Positions 12,274 through 24,464 are shown, counted from the stretch's first letter. The stretch is DNA of 64,000 bases from Dactylis glomerata (GCA_007115705.1 QXEO01000155.1:524040-588039); one strand, 5' to 3'. Notes: a model not told the origin generated them from the sequence alone. Made by a program: numbers and translations.

Positions 12274-15204
12274 GCATTCCCAAGCTTAACTCCTGCTCGT
12301 CCTCGAGTAGGTAAGTGATAACAAAATAAATAATTTTTGAGGTGACATGCACCTACACAATCTTGATCATCTATGTAAGCGTTGTGCGCTGGGATCAAAA
12401 TAACTTAAAACATGGGCATGAAAGATATAATCTTGATAGAAGAAACTTAGCAACCATGTTATAACATGAAAAAGAACACAAATGAAAGATCATGAAAATG
12501 AAATAATGAAATTCAAACATGTGTTCAAATCATATGGAAAAACATACAAATGGTTTTCAGCTTGTCCTTCATGAGAGAGCAAAACATATATGCATAGGAC
12601 ACCTTCAAGTTTAAGAGGGCGACTAGATACAAATAATTTAAGAACAAGTGAAACCAACATCATGAATCAATCAATGAAAACTTTGGGACAATGCACATTA
12701 TACTCAGAATGACAACTATGCTCTCTTAGACGGTGCATAAAGATAGAAGGTGGAGACTCAACATAAAAGTAAAAGAAAGGCCCTTCGCGGAGGGAAGCAG
12801 TGATTGCAAGTTTTATAAACCTTCAAAAATTATGGTACTTACAAGTTTTGAGCTCTCATTGCCCCCATCATAGGCATCTTGAATGGTTAAAGTTAATGTG
12901 AATACACTTATGATACATATGCTTGACAAATCATAAGTTGAAAACCTCGTGTCCTGTGAAGTATGAATACCCAAACCTCATGCTACTTTACTTAGAGTCC
13001 CAAGCAAGCTCTTGTCATTGTAAGTATACACGTATCATCGAGAACCGCCAACGGGGTACCTCCGTGCCCGATGACATGGAATAAGCCCACATCAAAATGA
13101 CAGGACAAACAGACAATGAACACCTCGGCATCTCTTTTATTTACCATTGGTATAGCTTTTTATTGTGAGATGCGTCGTCGAATGTTCACTATGGGCATTC
13201 TGTAAATTACCACCATAAATTATGCATGGCTTAGATTAGCGGCCCAGGCGTTTCTCTAACACATATACAAACTCCATGATCCCGTAAGATTCCCAACTTA
13301 TTTCACATCGCGAGTATCCATAAACAAAAGATCACGATATCAACTCAAATAAGAAGTGCAATGTTTAAAGCTTGCCCCATGACGGCATGGCTAGGCTAAT
13401 TTCCAACTTACAACTTGCAAGCATAACAACTCACCATAAGAGAGCCACAATGTCAAAATTTTAAAATGAGAAAAGTAAAGTGTGCCATCAGGTTCATGAG
13501 AGCTTTACTGACCAATTTTTGCATAATACCAAAAAGAGATTAATTTGAAGGATAGATAAAAGCAAGTCAAATGTACTTTGGAATAGCAAATTGCTAATAG
13601 GTATGTATGATGGACACATTGGAACAACTTGGTTTTTAGGAGTTGGATGCACGAGTAGATCTCATACTCAGTACAAAATGAGGGCTAGCAAAAGACTGGG
13701 AGCGACCAACTAAGAGAGCAATAACGGCCATAATCATGCAGAGCGACAAAGCGACATTAAAAGAAGCATAAGATGGCATCAAAAGTCAAAAAATAAATGA
13801 TCATAGAGGCTTATGGTGACTTTGTATGAGTCTAACATGTGTGAGCATGCGCCAAGTCAACCCAAATAAAGCATCAAAGGAGAAAACCAAAATAATGCTT
13901 CCAAATAATAAAACAACGCATGATTTTTTCAAAGGCTCATTAAGCAATCTCAGTCATTTGAGACAAGTCATGCTACAGCAAAACCACTAAGCATACTATC
14001 AAAAAGACATCAAGCACGACATGCAAAAGCCTAGGCCACAGTCTACACAAGCTCCTTTTTATACCACTTTTTTGCATAAAGCTTTTTCTCTTTTCCAACA
14101 CCATTCGAACTTTTTTGAAACAACTCTTTTGATGAAAACCAACATGGAACAGAGGTCAAAATACACCTTGATATAAAGATATAAGAAGATCTGAACAAAA
14201 ATCAAGGTTAAAATGAAAGCTAAACGCAGTTCTAGAAAAAGAGAACACTCGTTGAACTATAAGAGTGAAAAATGGAGTGTTCTTGGCAAATGAAAAACAA
14301 GGCAACTTATCCAAAAGGAATTTGTTGGGGTCCAACCATTTATTGCAGCAAACAAAACTAAATAAAACTGAAAACTAAAAAAACTGACGCTCCAAGAAAA
14401 ACACATAATGCATGAAGCAATAAAAATATAGTGTGTTGAAAGGTGACCTGATTTTTGCCGATGAAGAAGGGGTGCCTCGGGGGCATCCCCAAGTTTTGAC
14501 GTTTGTACCTCTTGGATATTTCTTGGGGTGACATGGGCATCCCCAAGCTTGAGGTTTTGTCCATTCTTCAACTCATCTTATCATTCTCCAATCTCTACAC
14601 TTGAAAACTTCCTTCATACAAAACTAAACACAATTCTATTAGCAACATTAGTGTAAGCATAGCATTGAATCAACCCTTTTTGCTTCAGGTTTCAACTCAA
14701 AACCACCACATATAAAGCATATACTACTATAACAACTTCCCCAAAAGTTTCGTGATCAAAAGAACTAAAAAAGAAAGCGATAGAGCGACAAACACAAATA
14801 TTGGCAGAAATCTGTCAAAACAGAACAGCTGACAAAGGTAGAATTTTTAGAGGGTTTTCTGTTGCTCAAATCAAAAAGTGTATAACTAATAAAAGTTTGG
14901 ATATAACCTGGGGCATATGCACAAGAAATCGCAGGTCCAAAAGATATCCTGAGAATTTTCACGAATTTTTACGGTGCAGCACCGAAAACTTTTTTAGGAC
15001 AGCAACATCCCCAAATCTTACCTCACTCAAATTAGAGGCTTCTCTTGGCACAAAAACGAAATAAAAATGATAAGGAGAGGTTATTACAGTAGTAATAACT
15101 TCCAAGACTCAAATAAAAGAAAAAGAACTTAAAGTAAAAACATTGGGTTATCTCCCAAGAGTGCTTTTCTTTAACGCCTTTGAGCTAGGCGCAGAAAATG
15201 CGAA
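12274..15204 (-). other. Non-coding 3' internal region of element C
   Basis: It begins with the purine tract AAGCTTGGGAATGC (minus strand) and aligns with 500-3417 of element A. I see no ORF of substance. It ends at the conserved block just before the protease region. Confidence 0.75.
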
Positions 15205-15850
15205 TCAAGTAATATCAAGTGATGAAGCATCAAGCTCATAATTTGCTCTAAGAATAGATTCAAAAAGTAATTTATTCCTTTTTCTAGGGAAGTGTTCCAT
15301 ACCTTTCTTGAGTGGGAATTGATATTTGATGGTGCCTTCCCTCATATCAATGATGGCACCTACAGTTCGAAGAAAGGGTCTTCCCAAAATAATTGGACAT
15401 GAAGCATTGCATTCAACATCCATAACAAGAAAATCAACGGGAACAAGGTTATTGCTAACCACAATAAGAACATCATTAATCCTTCCCAAAGGTTTCTTCT
15501 TAGCAACATCAGCAATAGGAACATCATAATAACACTTTTCAAGCGGTGGTAAATCAGGCATGTTATAAATCTTTCTAGGCATAATAAAAATACTAGCACC
15601 TAGATCACATAAAGCATGGCAATCAAAACCATTAACATGCATATCAATGATGGGTTCCCAACCATCTTCTAACTTCTTGGGAATAGAAGCTTTTTGCTTT
15701 AACTTTTCAACCCTAATTTTCATAAGAGCATTGGTAATATGCTTAGTAAAAGCAACATTTAAAAAACTAGCATTGGGAGTCAAAGCAAGCTTTTGCAAGA
15801 ACAAAATAACTTCAGATATATTGCAGCCATCAACATCAAAATCATTAAAG
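15205..15850 (-). pseudogene. Retroviral-type aspartic protease region of element C
   Basis: Retropepsin-like domain of a Gypsy polyprotein, which would process Gag-Pol in the virus-like particle. The active-site segment reads CHALCDLGASIFIMP, with DLGAS where DTGAS or DSGAS is usual. A second conserved segment, CPIILGRPFLRTVGAIID, corresponds to the ILGRPFL motif of plant retropepsins. The frame is open upstream of the apparent start at 15804 (SFNDFDVDGC can be read), so this is a polyprotein segment, not a separate gene. It lies one frame away from the gag at 15845, implying a frameshift near 15850. No RT follows. Confidence 0.75.
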
Positions 15851-17278
15851 GACTCCTACACTCCGAAAAATTTCAGCACTCTTTTGAGAAAAAGTTTTAG
15901 CTGTTTTAGGATTTTTAACACTAGGAGTAGGAGTTTTCTCTGCACCAATCAAAGTAAGAGGATTTCTAGCATTTGGAACAACATCATTAGAGGTAGTAAT
16001 GGTACATACTTTCATCTTCCTAGCCATCTCATCTTCTCTTTCCCACCAGGCATGCAATTCTGCTAGCATCCTAATATTTTCATCAATTCTAACTTGGATA
16101 GCATTAGCAGTGGCAAAAGGATTATTATCTTTCACATCATTAGGCAACACTTTTAATTTCAGAAGTTCAACATCATGAGCAAGGGTATCAACTTTAGAAG
16201 CAAGAATATCAATTTTGCCTAACTTTTCCTCAACAGACTTGTTAAAAGCATTTTGCTTACTGATGAAGTCCTTGAGCATTACCTCAAGCTCGGAGGGCGA
16301 GGCCCTAGTGTTGTTGGAGGAATTACCATAAGAGTTACCATAACCATTACCATTGGTAGAAGGATACGGCATATAATTGTTACTAGCAAAATTGTTCCTA
16401 TAAGCATTGTTGTTAAAATTATTGTTTCTAATGAAGTTTACATCAATATGCTCTTCTTGAGCAACCAAAGAGGCCAAAGGAACATTATTAGGATCAACAT
16501 GAGTCCTATCATTAGAAAGCATAAGCATAATAGCATCAATCTTATCACTTAAGGAAGAGGTTTCCTCAACAGAATTTACCTTCTTACCTTGTGGAGCTCT
16601 CTCGGTGTGCCATTCAGAATAATTTACCATCATATTGTCGAGAAGCTTCATTGCGGCACCCAATGTAAGGGACATAAAAGTGCCTCCAGCAGCTGAATCC
16701 AGTAGGTTCCTTCAAGAAAAATTTAGTCCTGCATAAAAAGTTTGGACAATCATCCAAGTAGTCAGTCCATGAGTGGGACAATTCTTTATCATAGATTTCA
16801 TTCTTGCCCAAGCCTGAGCAACATGTTCATTATCAAACTGGCTAAACTTTATAATATTGCTACGCAAAGCTATAATCTTAGCAGGAGGATAGTATCTACC
16901 AATAAAAGCATCCTTACACTTAGCCCATGAATGAATACTATTTTTAGGCAAAGACAGCAACCAATCCTTAGCTTTTCCTCTCAAAGAAAAAGGAAACAAC
17001 TTAAGCTTAATAATATCACTCTCTACATCCTTATGTTTATGCATCTCACATAGCTCAACAAAATTGTTGAGATAAGCTGCAGCATCATCAGTACTAGCAC
17101 CAGAAAATTGCCCTTTCATAACAAGGTTCAATAAAGCAGGCTTAATCTCATAAAAATTTGCAGCAGGAGCAGGTGGCGCAATAGGAGTGCACATAAAATT
17201 ACTATTATTAGTGCTAGTAAAATCACACAACTTGGTGTTCTCATGAGTACCCATTCTAGCAAAGCTAAAAGCAGACAA
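15845..17278 (-). pseudogene. Gag of Gypsy element C with one in-frame stop
   Basis: Capsid-type retrotransposon Gag (PF03732-like) that would assemble the particle. The first part (17278 to 16712) contains GKAKDWLLSLP, AFIGRYYPPAKI and VAQAWARMKSMIKNCPTHGL, typical of plant Gypsy Gag. An in-frame TGA at 16712-16714 follows AGLNFS, and the same frame continues with NLLDSAAGGTFMSLTLGAAM down to 15845. The later part has an Asn-rich stretch (16300-16440) and a charged, coiled-coil-like segment. No CCHC knuckle is evident. It is followed by the protease in another frame. Preceded by the leader and primer site at 17415. Confidence 0.8.
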
Positions 17279-17414
17279 GTAAAAACAACTATAAGGAAAC
17301 TAATTTTTTTGTGTTTTTGATAAAAATGATGCAAGTAAAAATAAAGTAAAAGCAAAACTAAAAACAAAGTAAAGGATGTGCGTGCAAAACTCCCCTTGCA
17401 GAAGTTTTCTTTTT

Positions 17415-17431
17415 CCCCGGCAACGGCGCCA
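17415..17431 (-). other. tRNA-Asp primer-binding site of element C
   Basis: A perfect 17-base match to the 3' end of tRNA-Asp, seven bases from the LTR edge at 17439. The sequence GCCAGAAAACTTGTTGG occurs here and again 36 bases further right, inside the LTR. Confidence 0.9.
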
Positions 17432-17438
17432 GAAAACT

Positions 17439-19124
17439 TGTTGGTGGCGCGGTATTGAATAGTGCCAGAAAACTTGTTGGCGTGTAGTTGATGAAGTAAA
17501 TGACCGGACAGTTGGAAACCCCAAGAGAAGGTTTGATGAATATAGCAGCAAGTTTTCCCTCAGTTACGAAACCAAGGTATGTCAATCCAGTAGGAAAAAG
17601 CCAAACTCCAGAAGGTGATGCTTGCTAGCCTAGTGATACTCCAACAAGGGCGCCGTTAACGATATCTTATTAGCGCGTCTTCAACTAGTAGCAACGTGGA
17701 ACCTGCACACAACACAACCAAATACTTTGTTCCCAACTTACGATGAGGTTGTCAATCTCACCGGTTTGCTATAAACAAAGGAATGAGTGTATCGAGTGGA
17801 AAGCAATAGTAGTATGCGAGTAAAGTAAACAGTGCGAGTAAAGAAAACAGGTGATTGCAATATAATGGAAATAGGACCGGGGTCCACAGTTCACTAGTGG
17901 TGTCTCTCCATAAGATAAAATAACACACGCTGGGTAAACAAATTACAGTTGGGCAATTGATAGAATAAAGACAACGTGCATATGTTGAGAGGATCACTAT
18001 GAGATTTACTCTGGGCATTACAACAAGATACATAGACCGCCATCCAACTGCATTTATGACTAATAATCCACTTGTGGCAAATCAATCCGACAACTCGACA
18101 AGTATTAAGTTGCGAACAACAGATAACTGTATTAAGCAAAGTGTGTAATGTAAACAAAGCTTATGCCCTTGGACATAAGAATGTTGTTTTCTCCCTAGTG
18201 GCAACAACACATCTACAACCTTAGAGGTTTCTGTCACTCCCCCAGATTAAATAAAGGCATGAACCCAACTATCGAGCATAAATACCCCCTCTTGGAGTCA
18301 CTAGTATCTACTCGGCCAAGATAGCTACTAACAACGGAGAGCATGCAAGATCATAAACAACATAGAGATAACATAAGATAATATTCAGCACATCAACTCA
18401 ATCATAACACCAATATTAATCGGATCTCAACAAACACAACATGTAGAATTACATAACGGTGATCTCGATCATGTAAAGCAGCTCACGAGATCTAAACATG
18501 AAGCACATGGTGGAGAAGACAACCAACTAGCTACTGCTATGGACCCATAGTCCAAGGTAGACTACTCACTCATCGCGCCGGAGGTAAGCATGGCGATGAA
18601 GAAGACCTCCGATGGCGATTCCCCTCTCCGGCAGGGTGCCGAGAAGAGCTTCTGGACCCTTCCCGATCTCGGGTCGACGACGGCGGTGGATCGCGATATG
18701 TTTCTGGAAAAGTGATCGGGTGTTTAGGTTTTTCCCGTCGGGGGGTCTTTATAGGCGAAGGGGCATCGTCAAAAGTGGACCGAGGCGGCCACACACATAG
18801 GGGGCGCGGTCAGGCCCTGGGTCGTACCGCCCTGTTGTGTGGGCCCCTCGTGGCCCCACTCTGTCTCCTCTTCGGTTCTCTGGAAGCTTCGGTAAATTTC
18901 TGTATGTTTGGCTTTTGTTTCGTCCAATTCTGAGAATATTTTCTGTGTAACTTTTCTGAAACATAAAAATAACAGAAAACAGGGAATTGGCACTATGGCA
19001 TCTCATTAATAGGTTAGTTCCGGAAAATGCATAAAAACGCTACGAAGTGTAACGAAACACTAAGCAAATGGTGCAAAAACAAGCATGGAGTATCAAAAAT
19101 TATAGAAACGTTAGATACATATCA
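17439..19124 (-). mobile_element. LTR between internal regions C and D
   Basis: This LTR is followed on its left by the primer site of C and adjoins on its right the purine tract of D (CATCCCCAAGCTT at 19127). It therefore serves as 5' LTR of C and 3' LTR of D. Its terminus has drifted to TGATATGTATCTAACG. A minus-strand TATAAA lies opposite 18748-18753. Confidence 0.8.
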
Positions 19125-19829
19125 TCATCCCCAAGCTTAACTCCTGCTCGTCCTGGGGTGACATGGGAATCCCCAAGCTTGATCTTTTGTCCACTTCATC
19201 TCATCTCATCACTCCTCTTTTCCTACACTTGAAAACTTCCTTCATACAAAACTTCACACAATTCTATTAGCAACATTAGTATAAGCATGATACTAAATCT
19301 ACTATTTTGTTTCAGTTTCAAACTTAAATATACCATCCATTAAAGCATACGCTATTGTAGCAACTTCCTCAAAAGTTTCGTGATCAAAAGAACTCAAAAA
19401 GAAAGTGATCGAGAGGCAAACATAAATAGTGGCAGAATCTGTCAAAACAGAACTGCTGACAAAGATTGATTTTGTCGAGGACCTTCTGTTGCTCAAATCG
19501 AAAAGTGCAAAACTAATGAAAGTTTGGAAATAACCTGGGGCATGCGCACAAGATATTTTAGATCAAAAAGATATTCTGAGAATTTTCACGAATTTTTACG
19601 GTGCAGCGTAGAAATCTGTTTCAAGACAGCAACTTCCCCAAATCTTACCTCCCTCAAATTAGAGGTTCTTCTTGGCATAAAAACGAAATAAAAATGATAA
19701 GGGAGGTCATTACAGTAGTAATAACTTCGAAGACTCAAATAAAAGAAAAATTACTGAAAAGAAAACATTGGGTTATCTCCCAAGAGTGCTTTTCTTTAAC
19801 GCCTTTGAGCTAGGCGCAGAAAGTGGAAA

Positions 19830-20549
19830 TCAAATATTTTCAAATGAAGCATTAAGATCAATTGTTTCCTCAAGAGCACCACTTACCACACTAGGCACTT
19901 TAGAAGCCTCTGAAGATGATTCAACCTGCAAGTCACTCTTAGTTGTACTAAAAGTCTTACCAATCTTACAAACATGCTGCGGTTTTGGCACAGATACCCT
20001 GGGAATATACATAAATTTTTGCTCTTTTCCAACAAAAGCTTTCTCCTTCTTAAACTTAAGAGAAGAGAAAATTGAACTTAAAGTTTCCATGGTCTCCTCT
20101 AGTTTACCAATCCTAAGGTTTTTACTATCATGAGTAGTACTAGCCTCTAAAACAGTGATTCTCTTACCAGTACTTTCTATCGATTCGTTAACCTGGCTAG
20201 CGCTATCAATGATATTTGGCAAACTTTTTTCTAAAGAGCTTAGTTTCTCCAAAACATCCTCCAAAGTGTTTTCAGTTTTAACAACATTAATAGGTGGTAC
20301 TCCCACTAAACTCTCAATTAAAGTGCATGCTTCCAAAGCAGGAGTACCTAGAAAATTACCTCCTATAAGAGTATCAAGAACGTACCTGTTCCAACTAGAT
20401 ATACCAACATAAAAATTCCTAAGAAGGATCATGGTAGAATGCTTCTTCGTACACCTATGATGAGCGTTACTAATATGGTACCAAGCATCTTTCAAACTCT
20501 CTCCCCCTTGTTGCTTAAAAGTATGAACCTCAACTTTAGGATTACTCAT
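19830..20549 (-). CDS. N-terminally shortened Gag-like ORF of element D
   Basis: A 239-residue ORF starting MSNPKVEVHTFKQQ. Residues 10-80 (GESLKDAWYHISNAHHRC, LLRNFYVGISSWNRYVLD, GGNFLGTPALEACTLIE) match the C-terminal half of plant Gypsy capsid domains. The same segment in element C reads VAQAWARMKSM with a diverged continuation. The N-terminal capsid half (the WLLSLP region) is absent. The rest is a charged, heptad-like tail without a CCHC knuckle. The ATG at 20549 was preferred to an earlier one at 20720 because the earlier start would read through the primer site and leader. Confidence 0.6.
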   Translation of the reverse strand: MSNPKVEVHTFKQQGGESLKDAWYHISNAHHRCTKKHSTMILLRNFYVGISSWNRYVLDTLIGGNFLGTPALEACTLIESLVGVPPINVVKTENTLEDVLEKLSSLEKSLPNIIDSASQVNESIESTGKRITVLEASTTHDSKNLRIGKLEETMETLSSIFSSLKFKKEKAFVGKEQKFMYIPRVSVPKPQHVCKIGKTFSTTKSDLQVESSSEASKVPSVVSGALEETIDLNASFENI

Positions 20550-20711
20550 TCTAGCAGGACTAAAAAGCAGGCAAGTAAAAATAACAACTATAAAGGAACT
20601 GATTTTTTTGTATTTTTGATAAAAAGATGCAAGCAAAAATAAAATAAAGTAAAACAATAACAAAGTAAAAGGTTGGAAGTGAGAGACTCCCCTTATAGAA
20701 ATCTTCTTTCT

Positions 20712-20728
20712 CCCCGGCAACGGTGCCA
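20712..20728 (-). other. tRNA-Asp primer-binding site of element D, one mismatch
   Basis: CCCCGGCAACGGTGCCA differs from the tRNA-Asp 3' end by one transition at 20724. The LTR edge is at 20736. Confidence 0.85.
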
Positions 20729-20735
20729 GAAAACT

Positions 20736-22393
20736 TGTTGGTGATGCGGTGTTGATGTAGGAGTTTTATATATAACCGCCCAGTTGGAAACCCCAAGAGA
20801 AGGTTATGATGAGCACAGCAGCAAGTCTTCCCTCAGTTGTGAAACCAAGGTTTATCGAACCAGTAGGAGAAAGAACCAAACTTCAGAAGGTCGATGCCTG
20901 CTAGCTTTGCAACAGTCCCGGACAATGGCGCCAGGAAACTTGTCCAAGGTGTAGCTTTACACCAGCAGCAACGTGGAACCTGCACATAACACAACCAAGT
21001 ACTTTGTCCCAACTTACGATGTGGTTGTCAATCTCACCGGTTTGCTGTAAACAAAGAATTAAGCGTATCGAGTGGTAAAAGATAGTAGTTTGCAAGAATG
21101 TAAATAAAGCAAGTAAAAGGTAAACGGTGATAGCAATGTAAAAGAATGGACTGGGGGGTTCCATAGTTCACTAGTGGTGTCTCTCCATAAGATAAATAAC
21201 AACATGCTGGATAAACAAATTACAGTTAGGCAATTGATAGAATAAAGCAAGCGTACAAATGTCATGAGGGTCACTATGGGATTCACTTGGGCATTACAAC
21301 ATAATACATAGACCGTAATCCAACTGCATCTATGACTAATAATCCACCCTCCAGATGTCGTCTGAGCAACCATTGGGTATTAAGTTGCAAGCAACAGATT
21401 ATCGCCTTAAGCAAAGTGTGTAATGTAAACAATATGAATGTCCTTGAATACAATATTGTTGTTTTCTCCCCAGTAGCAACAACACATCTACAACCTTAGA
21501 GGTTTTTGTCACTCCCCCAGATTACTAGAGGCATGAACCCACTATCGAGCATAAATACCCCCTCTTGGAGTCACTAGCATCTACTCGGCCAAGATATCTA
21601 CTAGCAACGGAGAGCATGCAAGATCATAAACAACATAGAGATAACATAAATATCATAAATCAACAATTCAACTTGATATAGTACCAATATTCATCGGATC
21701 CCAACAAACACAACATGTAGAATTACACAACGATGATCTTGATCATGATAGGCAGCTCACAAGATCTAAACATGAAGCACAAGGTGGAGATGACAACCAT
21801 CTAGCTACTGCTATGGACCCGTAGTCCAAGGTAGACTACTCACACATCACTCCGGAGGCGACCATGGTGATGAAGAAGGCCTCCGGTGGTGATTCCCCTC
21901 TCCGGTAGGGTGCCGGGAAGAGCTTCTGAACCCTCCCGATCTCGCGTCGACGACGGCGGCGTCTTACAGTAGGTTTCATGGAAAAGTGATCGGTCCCTTT
22001 AGGTTTTCCCGTCGAGGGGATTATATAGGCGGAAGGGCGGCGTAAGGAGGTGGGCTAGGGGCCCACACCATAGCCCGGCGCGGCCAGGAGGGCCCGCGCC
22101 ATGGCATGGTACGGCCGCCCTCTGGTGCCCCTCCGTCTCATCTTCGGACTTCGTCTCGTATCGGAAAAAATAGTAATTCTGGCTTTTGTTTCGTCCAATT
22201 CCGAGAATATTTTTTGTGTAGCTTTTCTGAAACACAAAAACAGCAGAAACAGGGAACTAGCACTGTGGCATCTCGTTAATAGGGTAGTTCTATAAAATGT
22301 ATAAAAACACCACGAAGTATAACAAAACACAAAGCAAATAGTGTATAAACAAGCATGAAGCATCAAAAATTATAGATATGTTTGAGAGTATCA
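20736..22393 (-). mobile_element. Outer (5') LTR of the Gypsy array
   Basis: It ends GTATCA at 22393 and starts at TGTTGGTGATGCGG. It is the most diverged LTR of the group, and its terminal TGATACTCTCAAAC has decayed. Beyond it lies Copia gag DNA. The flank GTGCT at 22394-22398 would be one half of a target duplication, but the left end of the array is lost. Confidence 0.8.
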
Positions 22394-22429
22394 GTGCTCC
22401 ATAGGTCTGTGGTGTGAATGTCGTGCATG

Positions 22430-22959
22430 CTCTCGGCGTGAGCTGGACATCAGACGTCGGTGTTGTGCGCACTTCGGGCATGATCTAGACGTCGGGTGCG
22501 GCGTCGCTCGCCACCACCAACAGCAATGCCCCGACTGCTTCCCCCTCCTTACCTTGCGTGATATGGGCCTCTTTGCGTCTCCCGCGGTCGTGTTTGGGCT
22601 TGTAACACGCACGTGCCCAATTCACAGTCGTCACACTTGCCCTCAGGGCGAGGAAGCCGCCCGCCTCCACCATCGGTCTTGCCACCCCACCTCCCTAGGT
22701 GGACGGGTCTGTGGCTGTTTGCCCCTTGTCGTATGGCTTGCAGCCGTCGGTGCCCGAGCCCTCGTTTCTTTCGTTGTTCAACGAGCAAGTGATTCATTTC
22801 CCCAATGTAAGGAATACGGCAACCTCGGTCGATCCCTGGCTCGCCACGACTGTCTAACACTGCTAGGCGGCGTCCACTAAACTCCTTGATTGACATGTCC
22901 GACAAATTTAGGAGTGTCTCAACGGAGCACACCATTTGTGAGTACTTTGCTGGCACCAT
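22430..22959 (-). pseudogene. Copia gag remnant, downstream part
   Basis: Reads MVPAKYSQMVCSVETLLNL then SDMSIKEFSGRRLAV, the signature region of plant Copia Gag (UBN2-type, usually SIETLLDL followed by a GRLKAVQDR-like segment). A decayed zinc-knuckle region follows (KCDDC, then ARACYKPKHDR in another frame) at 22485-22640. Frameshifts separate the pieces. The upstream continuation lies beyond the Harbinger insertion at 25711-25753. The left end runs into the Gypsy LTR at 22393. Confidence 0.65.
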
Positions 22960-23536
22960 GCTTAATGCTTAGATACTTAGGATGTGTTTGGTAGCCCGGA
23001 TGAGCTATTTCACCTCATACAAACTGAATTTAGCTAAGCTGATTACATATAATTAGATTTTATTACATTGTGTTTGGTAGCCCGGGTGAAGTCAACCGAG
23101 CTGAGTTAGGATCTTGTTTGATAGCATGTGTAAGAAGGGCCGGAGCTGGAGCTCGAGTCACCCTGATGCACTGATTTATTATGGCAAAAAAATTTAAGCA
23201 AAAAGAATACTATAAATTGCATGATTTATATTCTCTTTTTCGACAAGGAGCATATATTAATATCACATGATTTATATCCTCTAACATAGACAATATGACA
23301 TAATAAAATATACAACGTATCAATGCAAAAGAAGTGGTTTTAAAACATTAAAATGTGCACTATATTGATGAAGCTAAGGATAAATTTACTTGGAAATTAT
23401 GTTTCGTTTTCAAAATTTTAAATACATTGTCAAAGTGCAAGGCTCAATAAACTACAAGATAAAAGGGAGACCCTCAAGTATTATTTTTATAAACTACAAG
23501 ATAAACTGCACGGCTCAATTTTAAATACGTATTAGA

Positions 23537-24464
23537 ATGGGGGATGCTAGCTTACGGGCACCCGTGCCCACGGTCGATTCCGACTAGGTGCCCGCAGCTA
23601 ATTTCCTATCAGAACGGAGAGAGATGGATGAAGGCCATCGTCGGAGACGAGGGGTATGGAAAGGCCATCGATCGACGGAGATGAGGAAGAAAGCCGCCGC
23701 ACTCCAGATATGTTGCGCCCCCGCAACCACCGCCGACCGGACCGCCTGCCTCCGCCGCCCGCGGCCGGCGGCGCTCTCGCGCCGCCTTGCCGCACCGCCC
23801 TCCTCGAAGCACCTCCTCTGCCGGTCCGCCACCGCCCCCGGCCTTCCCTCTAAGTTCCGGCGCCCCCTTCTTGTCTCCGGCTCACCCTGCACCCCGCACC
23901 CCCCATGTTAAGTGTTATTGCTCGCCGGCGGCTCGCTCTCGGCTCGCCGACGTCTTCTCCGCCGCGGCTCCCTGAGGTCGCCGTTGCGTCGTCGGCGCCG
24001 GCTCGGTGGTGGGTGGTGTGGTAGAAATCTGGCTCCAGCGAGGTGGATTGTGCAGAGGGAATCGGGGACATGCGCAGAGAAGATGGAGTCGGGGATACGG
24101 GCGTAGAAGACGATGTCAGGAACGAAAGGGGATTGTGGGAAAAAGATAAGATGAGAAGAGAGGGGGGGGGCACACAACTGGATGCACGTTGCCTCTTAAC
24201 CGTGTCCACGGGTAACCGTTAAGAGCCGCTTCGCAATGCGGGCGGCGGAGGCAGGCGGTCCGGCCGGCGGTGGTTGCGGGAGCGCGACATATCTGGAGTG
24301 CGGCTGCTTTCTTCCTCATCTCCGTCGATCGATGGCCTTTCCATACCCCTCGTCTCCGGCGACGGCCTTCATCCCTCTCTCTCCGTTATGACAGGAAATT
24401 AGCTGCGGGCACCTGGTCGGAATCGGTCGTGGGCACGGGTGCCCGTAAGCTAGCATCCCCCATT
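23537..24464. repeat. Foldback with 227-bp inverted arms
   Basis: The left arm 23537-23763 and right arm 24238-24464 are inverted copies with about 13 mismatches by eye. The tips read GGGGGATGCTAGCTTACGG. The spacer (23764-24237) is GC-rich and non-repetitive. Long arms suggest a MULE-like or foldback transposon nested in the Harbinger element, but no clean target duplication was found (ATTAGAAT against ATTGCATT). ORFs across the arms are artefacts of GC-rich DNA. Confidence 0.8.

Larger units (their letters stand above)
19125..20735 (-). mobile_element. Internal region D of the Gypsy array, with a 2.2-kb deletion
   Basis: It begins with the purine tract and CTTAACTCCTGCTCGTCCT as in C (from 12277). 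At about 19154 it jumps to GGGGTGACATGGG, which in C lies at 14523. The remaining 3' region then matches C to the block before the ORF. The leader at 20550-20711 matches those of A and C. A gag-like ORF fills the middle. Confidence 0.75.

Noticed and set aside
4164..20728. tRNA-Asp-like 3' ends at 4164, 17415 and 20712
   Set aside because: Only the last 17 bases of the tRNA are present, each next to an LTR. They are primer-binding sites, not tRNA genes.
23584..24319. Several overlapping frames in the foldback arms
   Set aside because: Both arms give mirror-image frames because they are GC-rich inverted copies; none has a domain.
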